From the NCBI GenBank assembly GCA_027563935.2, contig CM050451.1, positions 32,565,565-32,629,564 on the forward strand: 64,000 bases of DNA, in the 5' to 3' direction. Below are positions 12,005 through 22,250 of this stretch, piece after piece; position 1 is the stretch's first letter, and each line of letters opens with the position of its first letter. The DNA is from Costus lasius. Its lineage: Eukaryota; Streptophyta; Magnoliopsida; Zingiberales; Costaceae. The notes beneath the pieces were generated by a model. The model was not told the DNA's origin, searched no databases, and was given only the letters and a program-made list of their open reading frames with translations. A program made the translations under genes and the position numbers.

Positions 12005-12650
12005 TGTCCCCTGTTCTATTGGGAGTGTTACTTTCGACCGAGCCTTATGTGATCTCGGTGCTAGTGTTAGTCTAATACCTCTGTTTGTGTGCATGAAACT
12101 GAACATTGGAGAGCTCAAACCAACCTCAATGTCTTTGCAACTTGCTGATTCATCAGTAAAGCATTCGGTTGGTATTTTAGAAAATGTTCCTGTTCAAATT
12201 GGTAAGTTTTTCATACCCGTTGATTTTATAGTGCTGAATATGGAGGAAAATTCAAAAAACCCTATTATACTTGGTAGACCATTTTTGGCCACAGCTAGAG
12301 CTCGCATTGATGTGAAAAAAGGAAAATTGACATTTGATATTTGTGGTGATTTAATTGAATTTGACTTAACTAATTCTTTAAAAAGGGTATCACACTCAGG
12401 GACATGTTGTAGCATAGAAATAGTTTATGAGGAGGTTATTTGTGACTTGCATATTTTATTTGAAGAACCTTCTGAATTTGATACATTTTCTGGGTGTGCT
12501 AATCAAGAATTTTAGGAAAGGGCAGCAAAGAAGAAGAAGAGACGAAGGAGGAAAGGAATATCAAAATTGACTGAAGAAGTAAAAAGGCTCATAAATAAAT
12601 TTGGATACTGTTTCAAGTTTGAGCCTTATGTTCTTAAGAGCCCTGAATGA
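12005..12650 (+). pseudogene. Protease region and C-terminal tail of the Athila/Tat-like element A
   Basis: This continues the gag frame broken at 1816. The aspartic-protease-like signature ALCDLGASVSLIPL is followed by VPVQIGKFFIPVDF and NPIILGRPFLATARA, the flap and C-terminal motifs of this protease family. A C-terminal tail (ISKLTEEVKRLINKFGYCF, FEPYVLKSPE) comes after a Lys/Arg-rich stretch. An in-frame TAG at 12513-12515 breaks the frame, which otherwise ends at 12648-12650. No reverse transcriptase or integrase follows: non-coding sequence and an LTR come next. So this was a gag-protease-only, non-autonomous element. The same tail occurs at 35450-35734. Confidence 0.85.
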
Positions 12651-12741
12651 GACATAGAGAAATCAGGATAGCCACCAAAGACACAAACACGATCAAATCT
12701 GAGTGTTAAACGGTCAAGCTGATGACCATAAATTAGCGCTT

Positions 12742-12759
12742 CTTGGGAGGCAACTCAAG
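12742..12759 (+). promoter_or_regulatory. Conserved hairpin CTTGGG-AGGCAA-CTCAAG after the gag-type frame
   Basis: A 6-bp stem (one G-U pair) with loop AGGCAA, about 90 bases after the stop. The same hairpin, with the context TTAGYGCTTCTTGGGAGG, follows the frames ending at 35734, 37673 and 52229. Confidence 0.75.
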
Positions 12760-12780
12760 CACTTTTGCTTTAGCTTACTT

Positions 12781-12844
12781 TTTTTTACTTTATTTTTGTT
12801 TTTGTTTTTTTTACTTACCACTAATTTTTCTTTTCTTTTTGTAG
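12781..12844 (+). promoter_or_regulatory. Splice-acceptor-like polypyrimidine tract ending TTTTTGTAG/GTG
   Basis: About 60 bases of T-rich sequence end in GTAG at 12844, closely following the hairpin. Similar tracts end at 35872, 37821 and 52386 after the other copies of the hairpin. This looks like a 3' splice site. Use of it is inferred, not shown. Confidence 0.4.
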
Positions 12845-13446
12845 GTGAAAATTAATTTTTGTCAAAAAAAAAAAAACTCTAGTGGTGCGAACCCGAAGAC
12901 ACAGACTAATAGACCTTTGTGAGTATTTTCTTCCTACTTATTTGCATTCCATCCTTTATATTTTTCTGATAATCCATGTGTTCATATGGAAGATGAATAC
13001 TTCAAACTTCTTGTGCTCACATGCCACGGATCCTCGCCTTTTGATTTTATTGATAGATATTTCGATTTGGTTGTGTTGACACAATATGATGATGATGTGT
13101 AGAAGGATTTTTCTAAAAATACTAGAAACACCATGCCAAAATTTTTAACGAATTATCATGCATATCAATTTCTAGAAATTGGAAATAGATTTTATATGTT
13201 GAATTTATTTCTCTGATATAATCTATTTGTTAGAAAATTTTCATTAATTGATGCATGAAATTCTAGGTAAATGCATTGTTTAGTGAATGCAATCTTGAAG
13301 TGAAATAATTCTTTTAAATAAAATGAGCATATTTGCACATGTTATTGAGTTGATATCAACTGATTAATTTAGTTAATCTTTATAATCTTTTATGTTATTT
13401 GTTGGGAAAAAGAGATCCAAATCCATGAGAAAGGATGACTCCCCTA

Positions 13447-13482
13447 CTTGGCACTGTATAAAATTAACAGTGGGACCTAAAG
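13447..13482 (+). promoter_or_regulatory. Conserved stem-loop 1 upstream of the 3' LTR (element A)
   Basis: CTTGG then CACTGT pairs with ACAGTG across a 9-nt loop, with an outer CTTGG/CC..AAG pairing. Other copies pair as CACTAT/ATAGTG and CACTGC/GCAGTG, so the stem covaries. ACATGGGTTGAAGTC follows. Confidence 0.7.
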
Positions 13483-13525
13483 ACATGGGTTGAAGTCCAC
13501 AAAAAGAAAAAGAATAACTCCTCTT

Positions 13526-13555
13526 CTTGGCATTGTGTTCACAATGGTACCTAAG
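13526..13555 (+). promoter_or_regulatory. Conserved stem-loop 2 upstream of the 3' LTR (element A)
   Basis: CTTGG, CATTGT paired with ACAATG over a 4-nt loop, then GGTACCTAAG. This is the second member of the tandem pair; the loop is shorter but the stem is perfect. Confidence 0.7.
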
Positions 13556-14345
13556 ACAAGAGTTGAAGTTCATTGCAAAAGTGTGTATCTATGTAGATGC
13601 ATGCCAAGAGAGAGCTCCTTTGACAATGACTCCTCTGTCTCAAGAAAATTCTTTCTACCTATGAGATATGAGTTCTATTATGTGTGGTTATGTGACCAAC
13701 ATACTCTAAATTCGTCATTGGAAAAAGGGTGGTAATCGATTTAGAGAATGTCAAGGACAAAAAAAATGAGTGGAAAAAAAGATTTGGAGATCCTATTCCT
13801 GTAAACAAAAACATATTGGATGAAAATCTCAAAAACAAGATTAATTCATGAAGTTGAAATTCTATTACCATGCATGTTGCGAACTTTTATTTAATTGAAT
13901 TATTGAGTCTTAAAGATTAATTTCAGAAGACGATGTATTTACTTGAAAAATTTGTGTGAAATTGATAAAATTCTCTATGGATGATTATATTCTAGAAATT
14001 TATTCGTCATATGAAAATTTATGTTCTAATACTCAGTATTGATTTCTTTATTTACTTCAGGACAAGCAAAGTTTGAGCCTTATGTGTTTGATGACTCCAA
14101 ATTTTATAGTGTTTTTCATACTTATTTGGTAGTCTTTTTAGCCACAGACTTCCTCTTTTACCTTGCTTTTATACCCTTTTTTACCAAATACTTCAGAATC
14201 TACACAATCTTTGGTTTTTAATCAATTTCAGGTAAAAGGCATCATTATCACTGGTTTTCGAGCAATATCAATGCATGAATGAGTTCTAATCATCAAGAGG
14301 AGCCTACCCATAAAATTTCAACTCAAAAAGGTTCTTTTAGCAAAA

Positions 14346-14815
14346 ATACGGCACTGCCGTGTAAATATACACGGTACCGTATTTCACCGCTTTCAACCAG
14401 ACGAAAATACGGTGCTGCCGTATTTTGTCCCAGAATGATCACGGTACCGTATTTTGCGCTGATTTCATCCAGAAGACCTAAGCGAGAATACAGCACGGCC
14501 GTGTAGAAGTACACGGTACCGTATTTATTGGCGATCCAGAACAGAAAAGTTTAGCAGAAATACGGCATTGCCGTGGACGTGTACACGGTGCCGTATAATT
14601 GGACGAATTTAACCAGAAAGTTTTGACACAAATACGGCACTGCCGTATGAATCTTCACGGTGCCGTATTTTTTGTCAATTCTGACCAGAAGGATTTGGCA
14701 AGAATACGACACTGCCATATTTTGGAGAAAAACTCTCATGGCACCGTAATTTTTGTCCGAAACTCACATAATGAAATACGGCACTGCCATATGAATCGTC
14801 ATGGTGCCGTATTTT
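14346..14815. repeat. Array of seven dyad units (ATACGGCACTGCCGT / ACGGTACCGTAT) in the LTR
   Basis: There are seven units of about 70-80 bp. Each has a first dyad ATACGGCACTGCCGT, 6-15 bases, then a second dyad ACGGTACCGTAT, followed by a spacer with CCAGAA. In unit 1 (14346-14382) the outer arms ATACGG/CCGTAT and inner arms CCGTGT/ACACGG can form one long hairpin. Later units show C-to-T type decay (CCATAT, CATGGT). Confidence 0.9.
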
Positions 14816-15659
14816 GGAACTCAGAATTTTGATTTTTCCGCCCGATTCTTGCAAAGACCATATCTTTTGATCCAGACCTCCAAATTGAGATCCGAAAGAG
14901 GCGGTGGACTCGTCTTTAAGAGGAGAAAAAAAAAATGTGAAAGGAATGAATTTTATCATGAATCCACGGAGAAATTGAGGGAGAGGCCGAATTGCTAGGG
15001 TTCGTCTGTTCTCCGCCTACAGACCACCTCCGGCCACAAAATTTGAGAGAGAGCTTCACCTGGTGAAGGATAACATGCATCTCAAGTTCCAGAGCATTCG
15101 GAGTTGAATCGAAGGAGAAATCGACACAACAGTGGTGACAGCACTGTTCAAAGCATATTACGGGCTGTAATTTCATTACAGCCCTGTTTTATAATCTTTC
15201 TTCCCTCTTTTCGATTCCTTATCACTCTGAAAACATGTTTTATTGTAATTCCTTCATCATGGTAGCTTAATCTTTCTTTAAGAGATGGGGGTGTAATCTC
15301 TTTGTTTCTTAATGGCAAGAAAACCCTAATTTTGTCAACTGATCTTATTATGATAATTTTACTCTTGTGATTGATTGTTCTTTAATTCTCCTTTGTGTCT
15401 TAAATATCAACATGTTTTAGAGTTTTGCAAAATACACCAAGAGGTTGATTGTTTGAAATTCGGAACCCTAGGAATTATTGAGTTTGGAACTACCGTACGA
15501 GGTTAGGTTGTTCTTCGAATTCTGATTTTTAGATAACTATAATGTCTTGTTGATTTTATGACTCTTTGGATTGAGTTAATGTGTAGACTTGATTTGATAT
15601 TGCAAGAGATTGAGTATCGAGTCATTGGAAACCCTTGAGTAAAACTAGTGTTGAGACTC

Positions 15660-15836
15660 GGATGCACGAGAGTGATCTTTGAGTTTCCACTTGGGGTGAT
15701 CAACCTAGAATTCGGATGCACGAGAGTGATCCTTGAGTTCTTAGCTAATGGTTTACTTATTTTCAGCACTGAATAGATCTTGCACGAGAGTGGGGATCGA
15801 TTCTTTGTATGATTGTCTGCGTGAGAGCGAGATAAT
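15660..15836. repeat. GCACGAGAGTGATC repeats in the U5 part of the LTR
   Basis: Two strong copies at about 15663 and 15718, and weaker ones at 15781 and 15817 (GCACGAGAGTGGG, GCGTGAGAGCGA). The same series occurs near the end of all LTRs of this family (31033-31210, 41766-42000, 50031-50262, 55883-56114). Confidence 0.75.
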
Positions 15837-16111
15837 TTATTTATAAAGTAAATTTTACCTTTATCATAATAGAATTAGATTGACAAATACTTATCTTAAT
15901 CTAGTCATTAGAAATTAAAGTAGATGAACCCCTAGTCCCGATTTCCTCTCTGATATTTTCTCTGTGCTCTTTTCGATATCTTGATTTACTATTTTCCGAT
16001 TGCCTAGCTAGCAAGAAATCGATTATTCAGTACTTGGCAACAAGGTCTCTGTGGTTCGATATCTTAAATATTACTTCGAGTATCCGTGCACTTGCAGACA
16101 CAACAAGTTTT

Positions 16112-16129
16112 TGGCGCCGTTGCCGGGGA
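16112..16129 (+). promoter_or_regulatory. Primer binding site, tRNA-Asp type
   Basis: TGGCGCCGTTGCCGGGGA, 6 bases after the LTR, complements the 3' end of plant tRNA-Asp. It is identical to 31615-31632 and 50542-50559. Confidence 0.9.
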
Positions 16130-17366
16130 TGTAAAGACAGCATTTCTTAATGGGATGCTGACCGAGGACGTGTATATGACACAACCTGATGGCTTCATTC
16201 ATCCTGCAGAGGCCAATAAGGTCTGTAGGCTAAAGAGATCCATCTATGGATTAAAGCAAGCATTTCGAAGTTGGAATCTTCGATTTGATGAAGCTGTGAG
16301 AGATTATAGCTTTATCAAAAGCGAAGATGACGCCTGTGTATACAGAAAATTCAGTGGGAGCTTGGTGACTTTTCTGGTCTTCCATGTCGATGACATACTA
16401 CTCATCGACAACGATATCCCTAGTCTTCAAGCTGTGAAGACATGGTTAGGGAAGTGTTTTGAGATGAAGGACTTAGGGGAGGCCGTCTATATCCTAGGCG
16501 TGAGGATGTACAGGGATAGATCCAAGAGGCTCCTAGCCCTTAGTCAAAGTACTTACATTGATAAGGTTCAGGAGATGTTTAACTTGGAGCAATCCAAGAA
16601 AGGGTACCTTCCAGTGAGACATGGCCTTACTCTCTCAAAGAGCCAATGTCCCACCACACAGGCTGAGAGGGATGACATGAGTCGAGTACCCTATGCTTCG
16701 ATAGTAGGTTCGATCATGTATGCAATGTTGTGTACTAGACCAAATATGGCTTACGCTGTGCGCATAACTAGCCGATACCAATCCAATCCTAGAGTGCAAC
16801 ACTGGGTGGCTGTAAAGAACATCCTAAAGTATCTGAGAAGAACTAAGGATTTGCTCCTGGTCTATGGGGGACAGGAAGAGCTCAGTATGCATGGCTACAC
16901 TGATGCGTCTTTCCAGTCTGACCCTGATGACTTCAGATCGCAGGCTAGCTATGTGTTCAAGATGAATGGAGGCGATGTATGCTGGAAGAGCTTCAAGCAA
17001 TCCACAATAGCTGATTCTATAACCGAAGCTGAGTATGTGGCCGCTTCTGAGGCAGCCAAAGAACCTATTTGGAAAAGGAAGTTCATTTGTGAACTTCAGG
17101 AGGTTCCCAGTGTAGTGGATCCCATTGAAATCTACTGTGATAACAATGGAGCAATTGCACAAGCCAAGGAACCACGATCTCATCAAAGATCTAAACATAT
17201 ACTCAAAAGAATTCACCAGATCAGAGAGATCATCGATAGAGGTGATGTCAAGATTAGCAGAGTTGACATAGAGAATAATCTGGCAGACCCATTGACCAAG
17301 GCTTTGGCGCAGCAGAAGCATGACTGTCACGCTAGAGATATGGGGTTGAGATTCCTCAACCTCTAG
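16128..17366 (+). pseudogene. 5'-truncated Copia reverse transcriptase-RNase H
   Basis: An open frame covering the C-terminal half of Copia pol. It begins at the first catalytic Asp of reverse transcriptase (DVKTAFLNG) and contains YGLKQAFRSWNLRF, the second active-site motif HVDDILLI (usual YVDD), and RNase H with YTDASFQSD, EAEYVAASEAAKE and CDNNGAIAQAKEPRSHQRSK. It ends LADPLTKAL...FLNL. It is very close to 23337-24601. Gag, protease, integrase and the start of RT are missing. The open frame runs back into the adjoining Athila-like primer site (Met near 16086), which is an artefact of the fusion and not a real start. Confidence 0.9.
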
Positions 17367-17376
17367 GTCTTATTGC

Positions 17377-17387
17377 AAGTGGGAGAT
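17377..17387 (+). promoter_or_regulatory. Polypurine tract of Copia fragment
   Basis: AAGTGGGAGAT directly before the TGTTGG start of the LTR. The identical tract precedes the LTR at 24623. Confidence 0.85.
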
Positions 17388-18668
17388 TGTTGGTGTATAT
17401 GCCCTAGGACCTAGTTTTGGTCCATTATTGTACTACTTGATGTTGATATTTTATATCATTCTGGCATTGTCATTATCTATATTTGCTTACATCTGCAATT
17501 GTGTACTTATATGATAATGTCCCTGGAGACAGATTGGATCTGTGCTCAAATGATAGTCCCCAGTCGATGTACCTGAGTCGATATGGGATAGCTCTGGTAC
17601 TTGTGAGACTGGTATATGGGCTAGTTAGGCACGAGGTGCTAACGCAGACATATGGGTATATCAGTGGTGGATATACTGGACCGACCCACTGTGAGGCAAT
17701 GACTTGGTGTCACGAGTTATCCTCACAAGTGATAGGAGATGCATTGATCCCTTGACTTGAGGTCATTGGCCATTCTATATGGTTAGGAATATGCCTTGAT
17801 ACAACCTAACGCCTTGCCATAGTTGGGAGGTAATAACGGTTGTCATTGGGCATATCACGACCCATATGAGAAGGTCAATGAACAGACATAGAATTTGCCC
17901 CTTCCTAAGGGAAGCATGATATCCATGGAATTCCTCTATGGTTCTATGACTGAAAGTGTAAGGCCATACCCAAGTGAGACCTGATTTAGTCATAGCCATG
18001 AGATTGGATAAAAACAAGTGGTGACACACTTGGCCAATCGGATATCAGTTCGACAAAGAGACTGTAATGCATTTGTACTTGATTGCGATGATGGGGATGT
18101 CGATGTCGATATCCATTCTGATGACTTGGGTAGCAGCGATGCACTGCTAGGTGCCACTTACTTCTTGTGGTGACCATGGGTCAACACTGCCAACGTTAGA
18201 GGAACCTACAGGGTCGCACACCTTGATACTCGAGTTCTCGTAATGATCAGGAAGCCTTATGATCGAGTCATTGGATAGCTCGGATGTATTTTGGAGATTT
18301 CATCAGCGCCAATGGGCCTGATGAGATGGAAGAAATTTATTGGAGCCAACTTCCATTTACGGCATATTAATCATGGTTAGCCTAATTTGACCTTGGGTTA
18401 AATTGGATTGGATCCAAGGGCTTGGTTAACATGTATGATGGACCTTGGGCTAGGCCCATCGTATAGTTGGGCTTACTAATAAATTAACTGGGCTTAAGGA
18501 GAAGAAAAGGTAGGCGCATGTTTAACCCTAGTTAGACTATGGTTAGTGCCTATGCCTTAATTAATATCATGTGATTTTAATTAATCATGTGAGATAAAAT
18601 AGGGGGAAATTAATTAATTAATTAGAGTCCTATTTTTGTGGAATTTGATGGGCTGATTTATCTGAATT

Positions 18669-18785
18669 AATTAGAATCCTAATTGGATTAGAATTTATTT
18701 AATTAAATAAATAATTGGAGTCCTAATTGGATTAGGACTTGATCAAGTCTCCCACTTGAGTCCTAATTGGATTAGGACTTGATTC
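18669..18785. repeat. TCCTAATTGGATTAGGA inverted repeats in the Copia LTR
   Basis: TCCTAATTGGATTAG recurs three times within about 115 bp. The two full copies (near 18720 and 18760) can pair GTCCTAAT with ATTAGGAC over a 3-nt loop. The same block is at about 25765-25880 in the 3' LTR. It lies 60-180 bp upstream of the TATA box. Confidence 0.7.
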
Positions 18786-18845
18786 CCTCCTTCTTCTCCT
18801 AGCCTCCCACTTAATTTAAATTGTAGCCACACATTAGCCACCTAT

Positions 18846-18865
18846 GGTCTCTATAAATAGAGACC
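18846..18865 (+). promoter_or_regulatory. TATA box inside a 20-bp palindrome (Copia LTR promoter)
   Basis: GGTCTCTATAAATAGAGACC: 9-bp arms around AA, with CTATAAATAG as TATA box. The 3' LTR copy (about 25943) differs by one base in the right arm. Start of transcription is expected about 30 bases downstream, near CATCATACAAC. Confidence 0.75.
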
Positions 18866-19372
18866 CTAGCCGCCCCTCTCATCATACAACAATTCCCTTG
18901 GAGGCGTGATCACAAGAGAGGGCAACTTCTTGAGGGCGAGTGGCTTCTTCTTCCATCAAGGCCGAAAGCACCTCTTCCTCCTTTCCTCTTGGCGCAAGGA
19001 GCATTGGTGTCTTGGTGGCTTGTCTTCATCTCCTTCTTCCTCCTTCCTCTTGGCGCATATTCCTTGGTCTTGGCACAAGTGGTGTAAAAGAAGGACAAGG
19101 CTTGGATCTTCTTCCCGAGGCTAGCACCGGGCGTGGAAGAAGAGGACTCGAGGTGATCCATGTGTATGAGACTGCAGAGGGCGCATGCTTGGGTGCCTAT
19201 CACGACATCAGCATTATCTTGCATTAAGGTATCTTCTATCTCATCGTGTCGACTCTCTCGCATGCGATCTTCATTAGGTTTTTGGGACCGGCTCGTTTCG
19301 GGGATATTATTCCGCTGCGCATTGTATTTGTCTCTGAAAATTTTGTAAAATATCCCTGGGGTTTCCCAACAG

Positions 19373-19390
19373 TGGTATCAGAGCGACTTG
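19373..19390 (+). promoter_or_regulatory. Primer binding site, tRNA-iMet type (Copia element A)
   Basis: TGGTATCAGAGCGACTTG begins one base after the LTR and matches the initiator-Met complement over the first 12 bases. Confidence 0.9.
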
Positions 19391-20996
19391 CGAGACTCGA
19401 ACGATGTATTTTCATGCTTTACCATGCTCACATGCCATATCTCAATTTTCGCAAATTGCATGATCACATGGCAAACGATTTTTCTAAGTAGGAAAAATTA
19501 GGGTTTCTTGTTTCTATCATCTTTTCAATCTCTTTTGGATTTTTGGATAATTTTTCTTGTATGATTTAAATGATCAAAGGTGCACTTGGTTTTGTCAAGT
19601 AGGACGGGCATTGTGTCTTCGGACTGGCCGGGTCTCTTGATCTGACAAAATTGCCAGCCGAAAGGATCTTTGAAATCATCAGGAAAGTTTAATCGCAAAT
19701 AACCAAACGATTTGTGATAAGAAGATGAGGAAAAGAGACTGGTTTTATGAAAAAGTAAAATTTCAGATTTTATGTTTTTCATGAGCATGTAGAACTGCAT
19801 GTGTAGATACCTTGCTTGTGCATAATGTTGTGATCATGAGTCAAGCCCTTTTGCATGCCTGTGATGTATCTTTGTGAGGCCTGCGTGCCGCTTTTCTTTT
19901 CTTTTATTTTTGTAACAAGAAGAAGAAGATTAGGGCGCAATCACATGAAACCCTGGCATGCTTGATGGCGCATGGAGGAGTGGCGCAAGATGGCATGGCC
20001 GAACCCTAGGGTTTGAGAGCTAGCCATCTTGGCTCCTTGCATGGTGGCGCATCTTCTATGGAGAAAGACCCATGGCATTGGCCGAACCCATGAGGGACAC
20101 CTCTAGGGTTTGAGAGCTAAACCATGGTGAGAAGGACCTTGGAGCCAACCTTGAAGATCAAATTAGTGGTCGGCTAGTTTAAGTCTTGTCTTTAGGGGCT
20201 TGAATCCTAGGTCAAGAGTTGAACCTCCTTTTGGCATGGGTTGGTTCGATGTCTTGAATAGGCTATGATCACATCATTCTTTTATTGTTTTCTTACATAT
20301 CTGCTAAAGCATGCCTGAGTTGTTTTATCGTTATGTTATCACTATAGGATTGCATGCCTGTAATGTTAGACATAAGATAAAACTGATGAGACCTCAAAAA
20401 CCCTCATCAATAAATATCAAGTCTAGTAGCCTTCTAACGCGTAGCCCTCACTAAGCTATCGATCAGTGGTGTTGTGAACTGTTTCCCACCCTCGTGGGAT
20501 ACACCCACTTATCTTTAGAAAGTGCGTGGTGGCAATGGTTTCCCCAATCCGTTTTAATCGGGCGCGCCTTCGCAAGGAAACTCGTTGGCCCTAGGCATAA
20601 TGGTTAGGAATGGACTTGACTAGAGTTCCATATGTGCTGGGCACATGATGAAACACTAGAGGCATCGTTGAGAGGTTAGGGTTTCATGCTGTATCCAGCC
20701 CTCGCTGGACATGAAATGCCTAGACTATCTTAATAAGGGGAATTGCTTGGAGCAATCGGCCGGCGTACCCAACTTAGGAAGCATGGGTTACTTTGTGCAT
20801 CTCATCCCACCCTCATGGGACACGAAGCCTCATGTGGAAAAGGGATCCCATCTCACTATGAAGTCTTAAACTTCCCGATTGATTTTGTGGGTTGTCAATT
20901 CGATTAAAATAGTGGGAGCCATAACCATTTAAAATAAGTCCAGTTTAAATGATTTGAAGTAGTACTAATCTGCTGTTTCTTGACTGTTGTAGAACA
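19391..20996 (+). other. Untranslated leader of Copia element A with three hairpins
   Basis: 1.6 kb without a supported gene. It contains repeated GGCGCA words around 19960-20060. Three similar stem-loops lie at about 20470-20510 (TCCCAC-CCTC-GTGGGA), 20682-20716 (TCCAGC-CCTC-GCTGGA within TTTCATG...CATGAAA) and 20790-20827 (TCCCA...TGGGA within CTTTGTG...CACGAAG). A leader of this length before gag is a plausible site for packaging or translation signals; that is inference. Confidence 0.7.
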
Positions 20997-21476
20997 ATGG
21001 CAACGAACAATAGCGGTTGGTCACTGCGATCTATCCTTGAGAAGGACAAGTTGGTTGGATCCAACTTGATGGATTGGTATATGAACATGAGAATTGTGCT
21101 CAAGCTCGAGAGAAAGCTCTATGTCCTTGAGCAGCCAATTCCTGAACCACTTCCATGCTCGGCCTCAGCGGCTGAGAGGGATGCTTATGATAAGCATCAG
21201 ACTAATACTTTAGAGGTTGCACAATTGATGTTAACCAACATGTCGCCCGAGCTTCAAGGGCAATATGAATTGAAGAGTGCCTATGAGATTATTACTAATC
21301 TAAGACAGCTCTTTAAAGAATTGGTTATACTCAATCCTCCTAAAGTTAATATTCAGTGTGTTGAGCCGAAAGGTTTGACCAAGGAACAGAAAATAAAGAT
21401 GGAATGGATCAGGAACAATAAGTGTTATTCATGTGGAGGGCCACCTCACATGTTGATGGACATGGTGCGACTTTAG
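20997..21476 (+). pseudogene. Copia gag, internally deleted
   Basis: The frame starts MATNNSGWSLRSILEKDKL, the usual N-terminal pattern of Copia gag (including GSNLMDWYMNMRIVL). About 100 residues later the normal gag core is missing and the frame passes to a remnant of a zinc knuckle (CYSCGGPPHM, lacking the final His and Cys spacing). It ends at a TAG at 21474-21476. 160 residues is well short of a normal gag. The start is the first Met after the leader. Confidence 0.8.
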
Positions 21477-22250
21477 AATGAGAAGAAGAGAGGCAAGGCT
21501 TCGTCTTCATACTTAGGTATTTATGTTACAGAAGTCAACCCTTCTACATCTATGACATGGGTATTGGATACCGCATGTGGAGCTCATATTTGTACAAATA
21601 TGCAGGGGCTCAAGAAAAGTAGATCGGTGCGAGCTGAAGAGATTGACCTACGAGTTAGAAACGGGGCACACGTTGCTGCTGTTGCTGTAGGAGTTTTGAC
21701 TCTCTCCCTGCCATCTGGACTTTAGTTAGAGTTAGATAATTGCTATTATGTACCTTCGCTTACTAAGAACATTGTATCCATTCCTTGTTTGGCAAAGAAG
21801 GGATTTAAGTTTGAAATAAATAAGAACTCTTGTTCTTTTTTATTTGCAAATATGTTTTATGGGAAGGGTACTTTGTGCAATGGTCTATATGTGTTAGACA
21901 TGGATAACTCTATTTGTAACATAAATAATAAAATGACCAAACTAAGTGGTTCAGTTGGTGCTTTCCTATGGCATTGTCGATTAGCCCATATAAACAAGAA
22001 TCGCATTCAACAACTCCATGCAAATGGGTTGTTAGATTCAAGTTCCTTGGAGGAATTTGATACATGTGAGCCTTGTTTGTTAGGGAAGATGACAAAGGCG
22101 CCTTTCACCAAGACTAGTGAAAGGGCAGGAGGTTTGTTGGATCTCATACATAGCGATGTGTGTGGGCCATTCAATAAGCAAGCTAGAGGAGCCACAACTA
22201 CTTCATCACATTTACTGATGATTTCAGTAGATATGGTTATGTCTACCTAA
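21477..22250 (+). pseudogene. Copia protease and integrase N-terminal region
   Basis: It continues the gag frame after the stop. The protease motif WVLDTACGAHICTN (Asp at about 21567) lacks the usual Gly of D-S/T-G. An in-frame TAG lies near 21723. The pre-integrase zinc finger follows (WHCRLAHINKNR, then CEPCLLGKMTKAPF) and the first catalytic region LLDLIHSDVCGPF. The frame is lost by a frameshift near 22198, just where TFTDDFSRYGYVY-type sequence continues in another frame. Confidence 0.85.

Larger units (their letters stand above)
12845..14088 (+). other. Non-coding 3' internal region of element A
   Basis: No frame with recognisable motifs. It holds two related stem-loops (13447-13482 and 13526-13555) and a purine-rich CAGGACAAGCAAAG at 14058-14071 shortly before the LTR. 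The order of blocks matches 39700-40429 and 53650-54476, the same regions of the other Athila-like elements. Confidence 0.75.
14089..16105 (+). repeat. Athila-like LTR of element A (also 5' LTR to a primer site)
   Basis: 2017 bp, TGATGACTCC...GACACAACA. It matches the LTRs at 29561, 40430, 48624 and 54477 in block order: start, dyad array, TTTAAGAGGAGA, CCCTAG..., GCACGARAGTGA repeats and a TCGAGTATCCGTGCACTTG end. A purine tract precedes it, as for a 3' LTR, yet a tRNA-Asp primer site follows, as for a 5' LTR. It was therefore shared by two tandem elements or produced by recombination. The downstream element is lost at 16127, where Copia sequence begins. Confidence 0.85.
17388..19371 (+). 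repeat. LTR of Copia element A (shared with the upstream fragment)
   Basis: 1984 bp, TGTTGGTGTATATGCCCTAG...GGTTTCCCAACA. It contains repeated GTCCTAATTGGATTAGGAC inverted repeats (about 18670-18780) and a palindromic TATA box (18846-18865). Compared with the 3' LTR it retains two segments of about 145 and 245 bp that are deleted there. Confidence 0.92.

Noticed and set aside
14346..14815. CRISPR-like array
   Set aside because: Plant retroelement context, imperfect repeats with recurrent (not unique) spacers, no cas genes.
16086..16127. Start of the 426-codon Copia frame in the Athila LTR
   Set aside because: The first codons are LTR and primer-site sequence joined by a rearrangement, not a native N-terminus.
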